Shown one piece after another: positions 50,941 through 59,199 of a DNA stretch of 64,000 nt. The stretch is from Bacteroidota bacterium (GTDB taxonomy: Bacteria > Bacteroidota > Bacteroidia > Bacteroidales > NBLH01). The position numbers and the translations under genes were made by a program. The stretch's first letter is position 1. Every line of letters begins with the position of its first letter. The notes beneath the pieces are model-generated. The model did no database searches and was not told where the DNA came from. It was given only the letters and a program-made list of their open reading frames with translations. Location: positions 220,470 through 284,469 of the forward strand of contig JANYKN010000116.1 of NCBI GenBank assembly GCA_025361565.1. The letters are read 5' to 3'.

Positions 50941-51867
50941 TTATAAGTTAAAAAGTACAGTACTTAAATATCTTTCTCCGGTATCACAAATAATTGTCAC
51001 AATTGTTTTTCCTTTATTTTCAGGACGAGATGCCACTTCGATTGCTGCTGCAACATTTGCACCCGCAGAAATACCGCAGAAAATACCCTCTTCCTTTGCT
51101 AATCTTCGCGCTGTTTCCAGTGCAACATTATCTTCCATTTTATAAATTTCATCAATAAGCATAGTATCCATTATCTCTGGAATAAACCCTGCTCCTATTC
51201 CTTGGATTTTATGGCTTCCAGCTGCCCCTCCTGATAATACAGGTGAAGAAGCTGGTTCGACTGCGACTCCTATTAATTTAGGATTAAATTCCCTTATTTT
51301 TGAAACGACCCCGGTAAAAGTTCCACCTGTGCCAATTCCTGCAACAAAAATATCAATTTTACCATCTGTATCATTCCAGATTTCAATGGCTGTAGTCTCT
51401 CGATGCATATCAACATTGGCGGGATTCTTAAATTGATAAGGCATAAATGAATCAGGATTTGTGGCTGTCAATTCTTCGGCTTTGGCAATGGCACCTTTCA
51501 TCCCTTTATCGGCCGGAGTAAGAACCAAATTTGCTCCATAAGCGATAAGCATATTTCTCCTTTCAATACTCATGCTTTCTGGCATGGTAAGAGTTAGACG
51601 ATATCCCTTAACAGCACAGATCATTGCCAAGCCTATGCCGGTATTTCCACTTGTTGGTTCAATAATTTCAGTTTCAGATTTTATCAATCCTTTTCTTTCA
51701 GCATCCCTAAGCATGGCCAGGGCAAGGCGATCTTTAACAGAGCCGCCGGGATTCTGATTTTCGAGTTTAACATAGATTTGGGCGTCAATACCTTTACTGA
51801 GCTTGTTCAGTCTAATCATCGGTGTGCTCCCAATAATTCCTGTAACATCATCAAAAATTTTCATCAT
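50941..51867 (-). CDS. cysK: Cysteine synthase A (O-acetylserine sulfhydrylase)
   Basis: 308 residues. It joins O-acetylserine and sulfide to give cysteine, with pyridoxal phosphate on the Lys in [16 protein letters not shown]. Other marks: [29 protein letters not shown] and the C-terminal [16 protein letters not shown]. The second ATG (51864) could also serve. A transcription terminator 16 bases upstream and a Cys-codon leader frame suggest control by attenuation. cysE follows, so both steps from serine to cysteine share one operon. Confidence 0.97.
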   Translation of the reverse strand: MMKIFDDVTGIIGSTPMIRLNKLSKGIDAQIYVKLENQNPGGSVKDRLALAMLRDAERKGLIKSETEIIEPTSGNTGIGLAMICAVKGYRLTLTMPESMSIERRNMLIAYGANLVLTPADKGMKGAIAKAEELTATNPDSFMPYQFKNPANVDMHRETTAIEIWNDTDGKIDIFVAGIGTGGTFTGVVSKIREFNPKLIGVAVEPASSPVLSGGAAGSHKIQGIGAGFIPEIMDTMLIDEIYKMEDNVALETARRLAKEEGIFCGISAGANVAAAIEVASRPENKGKTIVTIICDTGERYLSTVLFNL

Positions 51868-51882
51868 TCTTATTTTAGTTTA

Positions 51883-51913
51883 TAAAAAAAGCCCGAACAG
51901 TTCTGTCCGGGCT
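51883..51913 (-). terminator. Attenuator terminator in the cysK leader
   Basis: Read on minus, an 11-bp stem AGCCCGGACAG / CTGTTCGGGCT (one G.U) around AA, then seven T. It lies between the Cys leader frame and the cysK start, so it must be bypassed for cysK to be made. Its 5' arm is complementary to 51946-51954. Confidence 0.9.
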
Positions 51914-51945
51914 ATAAAATTATAGATATAGAATATATTCACTTG

Positions 51946-51954
51946 CCGGACAGA
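51946..51954 (-). promoter_or_regulatory. Antiterminator arm in the cysK leader
   Basis: The minus-strand segment TCTGTCCGG can pair over 9 bases with CCGGACAGA, which includes the 5' arm of the terminator at 51903-51910. It begins one base after the leader stop codon, where a terminating ribosome would cover it. Confidence 0.75.
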
Positions 51955-51955
51955 C

Positions 51956-52003
51956 CTATAAGGTAGTGCAACAACAAGCGCTATATATTAATTTTGTAAT
52001 CAT
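51956..52003 (-). CDS. Cysteine-rich leader peptide of cysK-cysE
   Basis: A 15-codon frame with TAG stop reads MITKLIYSACCCTTL; codons 10-12 are TGT TGT TGC. The frame is too short for usual gene prediction. A -7 box sits 6 bases upstream of its ATG, so the transcript would start at or near the start codon. Three Cys codons in a row, just before a cysteine operon and just upstream of competing hairpins, fit a ribosome-stalling leader peptide. Not homologous to any named leader that I can confirm. Confidence 0.8.
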   Translation of the reverse strand: MITKLIYSACCCTTL

Positions 52004-52008
52004 GATAA

Positions 52009-52016
52009 CAAAGATA
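52009..52016 (-). promoter_or_regulatory. -7 box of the cysK leader transcript
   Basis: TATCTTTG on minus fits TAnnTTTG. Predicted start falls at about the leader ATG (52003), so the leader peptide may be translated from a nearly leaderless RNA. -33 half weak. Confidence 0.6.
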
Positions 52017-52057
52017 AAATATTATTCTAATTTAATCTAAATAAGAGTAGTAATATT

Positions 52058-52879
52058 TTAGTAATAAATAATTTTTGTTTTGCTAAACGCTTTTTCAATG
52101 GTTTTTTGCTGGTCAGTGGTCATTGCTTTTTTTCGTATATGCAATTTTTTTAAATTTGCAATATTACTTTTTACTACATTTTTAGTAGTTTGATTTTCAT
52201 CTGTTTCGTTTTCATCAATAATACATTGTTTTGAATTAGTTTTAGGATCAGAGCCACTAGACTCCATATTGATAATTCCCAAAAGTTGATCTGAATTGAT
52301 GAAAAGCTCATCCATTTTTTCAATTTTACAAACAGAATTAGGTATTTCAACAAAAGGATTATCCCATATTTTCAATATTTTAAGTGTGTTGATTTTACAT
52401 ATTTCATTCGGCATTTTCTGAAAACGGTTATTTTCGATACTTAGTTCTTCAAGCTTTGTCAATCCACTAATACTTATAGGCAATGAAGATATTTTATTTC
52501 CTGCAAGATCCAAAACTTTTAATTCACTTAAACTGGTAATAAAAGCAGGAACATTAATCAATGAATTCTCAGAAAGGATAAGATATTGCAAATTTTTAAG
52601 TAAAAGTATTTCTTTTGGAATTGCTGAAAGTTGATTATTTCTTAAATCCAAATATTGAATCTTACTAAGTTGAAATATAGATTCCGGAATTGATTTTAAT
52701 GATTGATTGGAAAGTGAGAGTATATATACAGTCTCTTTGTTATTAAGGGCTTCATCAACAGTAGTGTATTTTTTTTGCTTATTTAACTCTGCCATAGGTA
52801 AAATATTACCTTGACTTTTTATTGTATTGTTTGTAAGGAAAAAAAGTATGATGAACAAAAAAGATATATAATTTTTCAT
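52058..52879 (-). CDS. Secreted leucine-rich-repeat protein
   Basis: 273 residues with a signal peptide (about 1-22, ending TIKSQ). About seven leucine-rich repeats of 23 residues lie between residues 50 and 200, with patterns such as QLSKIQYLDLRNNQLSAIPK, LKNLQYLILSENSLINVPAF and LSELKVLDLAGNKISSLPIS. The C-terminal 70 residues are charged and outside the repeats. It could be a surface adhesion or protein-binding factor. It reads toward the cysK promoter with no clear terminator between. Confidence 0.85.
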   Translation of the reverse strand: MKNYISFLFIILFFLTNNTIKSQGNILPMAELNKQKKYTTVDEALNNKETVYILSLSNQSLKSIPESIFQLSKIQYLDLRNNQLSAIPKEILLLKNLQYLILSENSLINVPAFITSLSELKVLDLAGNKISSLPISISGLTKLEELSIENNRFQKMPNEICKINTLKILKIWDNPFVEIPNSVCKIEKMDELFINSDQLLGIINMESSGSDPKTNSKQCIIDENETDENQTTKNVVKSNIANLKKLHIRKKAMTTDQQKTIEKAFSKTKIIYY

Positions 52880-53211
52880 AGAGAAGGAATTTATAGGCTG
52901 GCTAAATTAAAAATAAACTGTCTAAATACAATAATGTTTAATTATTTCAATACAAATAATTGTTATATAGCATTTTATTCAATTATTTTTATTTTAGAGA
53001 TTGAAATTCAAAAATAGTTTAAAACTTTTTTTAAATGAGATCTGATAGCTAAAATGCAGAAATACCAGCTAAATAAGTTTTATTAATTGCAAAATGAACT
53101 TATATTTTTAAAGGCTAGACGAGATTTTCATCATTACATTTTTTAGTTTTTTTACTACAATCACAGAGAAATTCAATACCTTTAAACGACAAATCAATAA
53201 ATACCTAACTT
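52880..53211. other. Divergent intergenic region
   Basis: Between the LRR gene and the SIMPL gene, reading away from each other. TACCTTTA at about 53178-53185 is close to a -7 box for the plus gene. Nothing else is seen. Confidence 0.5.
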
Positions 53212-54162
53212 ATGAATGCAAAAAAAATAATTTTAATCTTGGTTGTAACAATATTTTATTGTACAATTTTGAGCGCGCAGGCATCGGGCAATGTGGTTTA
53301 TTCTGAGAAAAAAACTGGAGAACAAATTCCTTATGCCGATATTGAAACAAACAATACCGTTATGGTTGAAGTGAGTGCACTTTATAATGCAATTGCTGAT
53401 GATTACGTCGCAGTTTTCAATGTCAATCAGCTTGGTGAAAGTGCTGCTTTGACTACAAGCATGATGGATGGTAGATTAAATGGCGTTAAGCAGGAATTTC
53501 TTGATTTAGGAATTAAAGCGAACGATATTTATGTAGATATGATCACTTTTGTTCCAGAATATGAGTATGAGGTACAAAAAAAGTTATTCAGTAAATCTTA
53601 CAATGAAATCCCAAAAGGGTTTAGGCTTCAAAAAAATATTCATGTAAGATACAGAAAGAGCAAAACGCTGGATCAATTGATTGCAGCTTGTGCACAGTAT
53701 GAAATATATGATTTGGTGAAAGTCGAATATTATTCTGAAAACAGCAAAGCTTATTATGACAGCCTTAGAATTGAAGCAAAAAAAGTACTTAAAGAAAAAT
53801 TGAAGGATTATAAAGAATTTGGCATATCCATTGAAACGGCATTTACGCAAATTTCCGAAAATACATTTGTTAAATATCCATTGGAACAATATTCAAGTTA
53901 TCAGGCATTTAACAGCAGTTCTTTGGAGGCGATAAAAAAGAGTTCAGGTGTAACTCAGGTTAATAAAAACACTTCATACTATTATGATCCAGTTTCGTAT
54001 AAAGGTTATGATGTTATTTTTAATCCAATAATTACAGAGCCCGTTATTCAGTATGCTTTGACAATGAATTTGAAATTGACTTTAAAAAACCCTTATGATG
54101 AAAAAAATAATGAATACTATTTACTTACACCTAATGGAGACTTAAAAGCAATAAAAAAATAA
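53212..54162 (+). CDS. Secreted SIMPL-domain (DUF541) protein
   Basis: 316 residues with a signal peptide (about 1-23, ending ILSAQ). The SIMPL domain shows in MVEVSALYNAIADDYVAVFN, LGIKANDIYVDMITFVPEYEYEV and GFRLQKNIHVRYRKSKTLDQLI. The family forms oligomers in other bacteria, but no common function is agreed. A single gene, its 3' end facing the M28 operon. Confidence 0.75.
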   Translation: MNAKKIILILVVTIFYCTILSAQASGNVVYSEKKTGEQIPYADIETNNTVMVEVSALYNAIADDYVAVFNVNQLGESAALTTSMMDGRLNGVKQEFLDLGIKANDIYVDMITFVPEYEYEVQKKLFSKSYNEIPKGFRLQKNIHVRYRKSKTLDQLIAACAQYEIYDLVKVEYYSENSKAYYDSLRIEAKKVLKEKLKDYKEFGISIETAFTQISENTFVKYPLEQYSSYQAFNSSSLEAIKKSSGVTQVNKNTSYYYDPVSYKGYDVIFNPIITEPVIQYALTMNLKLTLKNPYDEKNNEYYLLTPNGDLKAIKK

Positions 54163-54175
54163 AATAATAAAAAAA

Positions 54176-54215
54176 TCAGTATTTTGATTTGGATAACTTC
54201 AAATCAAAATACTGA
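54176..54215 (-). terminator. Intrinsic terminator of the M28 peptidase operon
   Basis: Perfect 15-bp stem TCAGTATTTTGATTT / AAATCAAAATACTGA with a 10-base loop; a T-run follows only on the minus strand. Confidence 0.9.
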
Positions 54216-54230
54216 GATATAAATTAAGGA

Positions 54231-55070
54231 TTATCTAAAAAAGTCAAGAATTTGTATAAACCCCTGAGTAACATGGCCTGATGTTCTATCTAATTCGGAA
54301 CCAAACATAGAATGAGGAATAGAATATATAGCCAAAACCACAATTGCTGCAATAACAGCTAAATATCGCCGGTCTTTTTTAAGATTTCCAACAACTGCCA
54401 AAACCCAGAAAACATAGGCAATCAACGTTTTATTATCAGTCAAATCCCATCCATAAGGAATTCCTGTCCATAAATCGCCAAAAGCATATAATTGAACAAC
54501 CGGCCCTAATATCATCCCACCAATGGTAAGTGCTCCAAAGGTTAAATAAGCATATCTTCTATAACTGTCAACTTTTCCAAGAGCAAACAAACCAGTTACA
54601 TTTGATAAAAGCATGGCAAAAAACATAAAGAATATGTGTGGCCATAAAATGAAATCAGGAACTGAACCTTTAAAGCGGACTACAACTGGAGCTTCTTTTT
54701 GAATATCAACAATGCCTGAATTTGTTTCAAAACTGATATAATACATCAATTTTCCAGCAGCTGGTTGATTTGGAAGGTCTGCAACTAATTTTCCATTAAT
54801 CGATTGAAAATTTACAGATTTCCATTGGTCATCCTTATTTTCGGGATATGGTTTGTAATTGAGTGTTGCTTTAATGGGTTCGTTTATAGCAAGCTCAACT
54901 GGTGCATCGTCATTACCACCATGACTCCTTATCAATTTCAATTTATAGGTTTTTCCATTCAATTCTACTTTAACTCTTTTTGGATAAGTAGGACCCGTCA
55001 TGCGTTGATAAATGACCGCCGTTAATGTTATTATTACGGCTAAACCCCATAGTAAATATTTTTTCATCAT
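54231..55070 (-). CDS. Conserved membrane protein, partner of the M28 peptidase
   Basis: 279 residues. One N-terminal helix (about 6-22), a periplasmic beta-rich part (about 30-130), then five helices (about 137-270) with short loops, such as PHIFFMFFAMLLSNVTGL and KTLIAYVFWVLAVVGNLKKD. I do not recognise a named family, but similar proteins occur widely in Bacteroidota. It starts 24 bases after the M28 peptidase stop and shares its promoter and terminator, hinting at a joint envelope role. Confidence 0.7.
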   Translation of the reverse strand: MMKKYLLWGLAVIITLTAVIYQRMTGPTYPKRVKVELNGKTYKLKLIRSHGGNDDAPVELAINEPIKATLNYKPYPENKDDQWKSVNFQSINGKLVADLPNQPAAGKLMYYISFETNSGIVDIQKEAPVVVRFKGSVPDFILWPHIFFMFFAMLLSNVTGLFALGKVDSYRRYAYLTFGALTIGGMILGPVVQLYAFGDLWTGIPYGWDLTDNKTLIAYVFWVLAVVGNLKKDRRYLAVIAAIVVLAIYSIPHSMFGSELDRTSGHVTQGFIQILDFFR

Positions 55071-55094
55071 CTTATTTTAAATTCGTGTAAATTA

Positions 55095-56876
55095 CTATAA
55101 ATCAACAATAAATACTTTATTTTCGGTACCCCGCAATACATCAATAGAAACACGGTCTCCAGGTTTGTACTTTTTCAGACGATTCATATAATCATAAATA
55201 TTGAGTATTTTTTCGCCATTTATTCCAATAATAAAATCGCCTTTAAGAATACCAGCTTTGAAAGCAATGCCATCTTTTGTCACGCCATCAACCCTCACAC
55301 CATTGTTGTCACTTGATGCAAAATTGGGCATAATATCTAACTTAACTTTCATTCCTTCGCGACCACCTGTTCTTGTTTTTGGACCCGCTTCCTGAAATGT
55401 AAGGTTTTCTTTTTGTGTAGAAAGTTGAAAAACAATTTGTGCACCTAGTGTGCTAATTTTTTCTTCACCTTTTGAATTAATGAATTGAGCATCATCATTA
55501 GGAGTATGATAATCGTTATGCACACCAGATGTAAAGAAAAGTACAGGAATATTAATTGAATAAAAACTGGCGTGATCCGATGGCCCATATCCTTCTTTAG
55601 AATAGGCAAATTTCATGTCAGATTTTTGTTGAAAGGTATTCAAAATATTCTCCCATTCCGCTGATGTGCCTGTTCCTCCAATAGATAATTCCTTGGTTTC
55701 TTCGTTTAAACGGCCAATCATATCAAAATTAAGCATTGCTTTTACTTGTTTAATATCAATCAACGGATTATTTGCAAAATACTGAGAACCAAGCAATCCT
55801 TCTTCTTCGGCATCAAATGCAATGAACAAAATACTTCTTTTAAGCTTTTTCTTAACCGATGCTAAATATTCTGCCATTTCAATCATACCAGCAACTCCTG
55901 ATGCATTATCATCAGCGCCATTATGCACAGCCACCGTGTCCGGCATTCTGGAACCACTGTCTTTTCCTCCATATCCCAAATGATCATAATGTGCTCCAAC
56001 TATAATGTACTCATTTTTCAACTTAGGATCATTCCCTTCGAGCAGAGCCACTACATTTTGAGTTTTCACCATTTGAAAATCAATTTCAGTTTTAGCAGAA
56101 ATTATTGAATTACAATCAAATGAAAGGGGTTGACGCTTTTCATTCAGTTTTTTTTCAAGTTCCTCGATAGATTTTGTAGATTTTGCCATGATACGGTTTG
56201 CCACTTCACGCGATACCTGCAAAACCGGCAATCCACACTTTACATCTGCACGGCCCATTTTTAATGGCACCAACTCGTCTTTCTCATCCAATTTCACTGC
56301 TGAAACAAACACAACACCAGCAGCACCTTTATCTTTGGCTGTCAATACTTTTGCCCTGTCGCTTGCTAATGCCTCAAATGGGCTTGAACGTTGATCCAGT
56401 TCAGGATGGCCACGTAGAATAAGAACCCATTTTCCTTTAACATCAAGACCCTGATAATCATTCCAATTTATTTTATCATTCTGAATATCAAAACCATATC
56501 CCGCAAATACTACATTTGAATTGATATTTGCACTTTCGGAATAAGGAAGAACAGTGAAGTCCTTTTGAAATTCAACCTGAAAACCATCTATTGATAGCGT
56601 ATTCTCTCCAATTTTTAAGCCCGATTTAATCTCAAAATATTGAAAGCCATCTTTTCCTAATTTCTTTAATCCGGCCTGACTAAATTCATCACAAATATAT
56701 TGAGCTGCTATTTTCGATTCAGAAGTGCCTGGTTTTCGTCCTTTCAAAGAATCAGAAGCTAAAAAACCAATATGTCCGCCTATTTCAGAAGCTGTAATTT
56801 TTGCCTGTCCATTTGCTATATATGAAACGGTAACAAAAAAGAACAGAAAGTTTATTAATCTTAGGTTATATTTCAT
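55095..56876 (-). CDS. Secreted M28 aminopeptidase with PA and PDZ domains
   Basis: 593 residues with a signal peptide (about 1-23, ending ANGQ). A PA insert lies around 110-250. Zinc ligands follow in M28 order: VGAHYDHLG (near 297), ADDNASG (near 320), FDAEEEGLLGS (near 353), NFDMIGR (near 380), and SDHASF (near 435). A PDZ domain ends the protein (GVTKDGIAFKAGILKGDFII). It removes N-terminal amino acids from peptides in the periplasm or on the surface. A full consensus promoter precedes it. Confidence 0.93.
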   Translation of the reverse strand: MKYNLRLINFLFFFVTVSYIANGQAKITASEIGGHIGFLASDSLKGRKPGTSESKIAAQYICDEFSQAGLKKLGKDGFQYFEIKSGLKIGENTLSIDGFQVEFQKDFTVLPYSESANINSNVVFAGYGFDIQNDKINWNDYQGLDVKGKWVLILRGHPELDQRSSPFEALASDRAKVLTAKDKGAAGVVFVSAVKLDEKDELVPLKMGRADVKCGLPVLQVSREVANRIMAKSTKSIEELEKKLNEKRQPLSFDCNSIISAKTEIDFQMVKTQNVVALLEGNDPKLKNEYIIVGAHYDHLGYGGKDSGSRMPDTVAVHNGADDNASGVAGMIEMAEYLASVKKKLKRSILFIAFDAEEEGLLGSQYFANNPLIDIKQVKAMLNFDMIGRLNEETKELSIGGTGTSAEWENILNTFQQKSDMKFAYSKEGYGPSDHASFYSINIPVLFFTSGVHNDYHTPNDDAQFINSKGEEKISTLGAQIVFQLSTQKENLTFQEAGPKTRTGGREGMKVKLDIMPNFASSDNNGVRVDGVTKDGIAFKAGILKGDFIIGINGEKILNIYDYMNRLKKYKPGDRVSIDVLRGTENKVFIVDL

Positions 56877-56901
56877 TTTTTATTATTTAAAATTTTCCTG
56901 A

Positions 56902-56932
56902 CAAATATAGAAATATTATTAAATGAGGCAAA
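56902..56932 (-). promoter_or_regulatory. Full-consensus promoter of the M28 operon
   Basis: On minus, TTTG (complement of 56929-56932), 19 bases, then TATATTTG (complement of 56902-56909). This matches TTTG - N19 - TAnnTTTG exactly and is the best promoter in the window. Confidence 0.8.
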
Positions 56933-57090
56933 TTAAGAATATCGAAACAACATTGTTCTACAGATACGTTGATTTAATTTTGAAGGATAGCAATATTAAG
57001 GATTATAACTTTATTTACAGATAGGTTGTCTTATGATATATGCCTTTTAGCGAGGGTAGTTTAGATTCAAAAAATTCATATCGAAATGTT

Positions 57091-57840
57091 TTAACATTCC
57101 ATTTCTTGCCTCATTTTTTCAAAATGCCACTCACAAAATTGTTTCAGCCTGTTCATTGTATTTGCAGTGACCCTATTATGTATTCCTTCCCAAATTTTGT
57201 TGATGATATTTATTTTGCTCAAATTTTTACTGCCATAAAAATTAAATCCTACCATTAGAAATAATTGAGACTGCTCTTCTTCCTTTAGTTCATTGATTGA
57301 CGAACGGACATACATTGAAAAAACACCCACAGGATAACCTCCACTGCATTTATACAAAAGATAGCGTGCATTATCTACATCCATTGGATCTGGTGTATCT
57401 TTGAATCGAATAGATGTAAGATCAAACAAAGGGACAAACTTAAGACCGAGGAAACTATTTTTTAACCCAAAGGGATACTTTTTTTTTCCAAACAAAAAGA
57501 TGTGGATATTTTCAAGATGATTATCAACTCTTTCAACATTGGCAATGTAGTTTGGCCAGCAGGAAGAGTCGCCATTCCATTTCAACAATTCTTCAAAAAT
57601 GTATTTTGCAGGAGCATCAATACCAATTTGGTGCATATTTAAAATTCCATAAGTATTAACTTCAATACCAAGTCTTTGCATTATTCTTTGACTATAATCA
57701 AGTCTTTCTGATAATGTTTTGAATTTAATTAAAGTTGGAATTCCTGGATTATTTAGTACAAATCGATTAATATCAGATAGTAATCCGTTGCTTTTGGAGG
57801 GTGGAACATGTTTTTTGTCTGCATGCAATAATTTTATCAT
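57091..57840 (-). CDS. Unrecognised 249-residue protein, end of a three-gene unit
   Basis: No signal peptide or membrane helix. The sequence has an alpha/beta mix with two short basic ends, but no catalytic motif I know; an aromatic-rich middle (HIFLFGKKKYPFGL, then FSMYVRSSIN) suggests a ligand-binding sheet. It starts 67 bases after the preceding gene on the same strand and so is likely co-transcribed with it. Confidence 0.6.
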   Translation of the reverse strand: MIKLLHADKKHVPPSKSNGLLSDINRFVLNNPGIPTLIKFKTLSERLDYSQRIMQRLGIEVNTYGILNMHQIGIDAPAKYIFEELLKWNGDSSCWPNYIANVERVDNHLENIHIFLFGKKKYPFGLKNSFLGLKFVPLFDLTSIRFKDTPDPMDVDNARYLLYKCSGGYPVGVFSMYVRSSINELKEEEQSQLFLMVGFNFYGSKNLSKINIINKIWEGIHNRVTANTMNRLKQFCEWHFEKMRQEMEC

Positions 57841-57907
57841 TATACCTATATATCTTTTTTTAAATACTTTTTTATGGTTTTCTATTCACAATAAAAAGAC
57901 TCTTCAC

Positions 57908-58147
57908 CTAACTAATCTGTGCAATTTTCATTGCAATAGTTTTTGCAGCTTCTGAACCTAAAAAGATAGCCAACCCAGTTTTCATAGACTCTGCTAATAT
58001 AGACATATCTTCTCGACGCAAGGATTCTGCTTCTTTACCAATTTTTTTTGACTGGATTTTTAATACATTTTGGGTCATTAAATCACCCATTAAAGGCATG
58101 ATAATTTCATAAGCTTTTTGTGCATATGGATTAGTATATTTTGTCAT
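57908..58147 (-). CDS. Small 79-residue protein, middle of a three-gene unit
   Basis: Entirely helical by eye, basic N terminus, with a C-terminal amphipathic helix (GLAIFLGSEAAKTIAMKIAQI) that could touch the membrane. It begins 4 bases after the stop of the membrane protein at 58152-58958, a spacing that usually means translational coupling. Family unknown. Confidence 0.65.
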   Translation of the reverse strand: MTKYTNPYAQKAYEIIMPLMGDLMTQNVLKIQSKKIGKEAESLRREDMSILAESMKTGLAIFLGSEAAKTIAMKIAQIS

Positions 58148-58151
58148 AATA

Positions 58152-58958
58152 TCAACCTTTATTTAATGATTCAACCAATTCTTTTTGATAAAGACCTGCA
58201 AGGCCTATGAAAAGATACCCTGCATGCCAGGCAACATCAATCAGGTTTCCATTACCATATAAATCCTGCCACCCAAGATATGAGTAAAGCAAATCGGCAA
58301 ATGTGAACAATATAAATCCGAATGCCAGAAATTTCCATGGTGTTGATATTTTTCCAAGACCAAACAAACTAGTGATATACATTAGAATAGCCGCAGGTAT
58401 AACCAATAATAAATCTGCAATTGGGTAAAAAAGATAGAATACTTTAGAAATAATATTGGTTTCTGAGTCATTAATTATTGGGATGAGTAAAAAATAAATA
58501 ACTGCAACTGAAATTATAAAAAACAGAAAGGCTAAAGCATTATATAATTTTGAATTTCCCATTGGAAGACCACTTTTTTTGTACCCAATAAAAATCATTG
58601 CCAAACCAATAAACAAAGGAATATATCCAGTACACCAAAAATAATCAGCTAATGTAGGAAATACATTATTCATGTCCGTTTTTATAACAATTTCTAAATA
58701 AGCATAAATAGTTTCAGCTAAAAAGAAGAAAAATATACCAATAAGTATCATTAACCAAGCTATTTTGGTATAATCAAATTCCTTAAATCCCCGAAATGCT
58801 ATGAATAAACAAATAACAGAAATGAATGAACAAAGAATGGGCAATGAATCACTAATATATTGCAATACATTTTCCCCGCCCCATTGGCCTATGTAATATA
58901 CAATATTGGCGATAAGTAGAATTATAATAAATATCCAAAGTTTTTTTGATTTAGCCAT
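58152..58958 (-). CDS. Polytopic membrane protein, head of a three-gene unit
   Basis: 268 residues with about eight hydrophobic helices evenly spread and few long loops. The overall layout resembles the multi-helix membrane sensory modules found at the N terminus of some histidine kinases, but here the protein ends with the last helix and has no kinase or cyclase domain. Two small genes follow almost without gaps. A stand-alone sensor or transporter is possible; neither is shown. Confidence 0.7.
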   Translation of the reverse strand: MAKSKKLWIFIIILLIANIVYYIGQWGGENVLQYISDSLPILCSFISVICLFIAFRGFKEFDYTKIAWLMILIGIFFFFLAETIYAYLEIVIKTDMNNVFPTLADYFWCTGYIPLFIGLAMIFIGYKKSGLPMGNSKLYNALAFLFFIISVAVIYFLLIPIINDSETNIISKVFYLFYPIADLLLVIPAAILMYITSLFGLGKISTPWKFLAFGFILFTFADLLYSYLGWQDLYGNGNLIDVAWHAGYLFIGLAGLYQKELVESLNKG

Positions 58959-59199
58959 GATTTGATTTGGGTTAAAATTTAATTCAGAATGCAGCGTTAA
59001 TAGTAAAATTGAATTTTAATCGAATTGCCACTCAAAATTAAACAAAATATGTTCAAATCTTTATGAGTTTCGAAAATAATTCATGCTGGAAGTGAACTTT
59101 CCTTTTACATGGAATGATGGACAAAAATGTATAGATATTTGTCCATAAAATTCAGTTATTCTGATCTATTCAAAATTTAATCCTGATTTTTAAGAAATC

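Noticed and set aside
51946..52003. Riboswitch for S-adenosylmethionine or cobalamin before cysK
   Set aside because: The leader is too short, lacks the known motif cores, and a translated Cys-codon frame explains its structure better.
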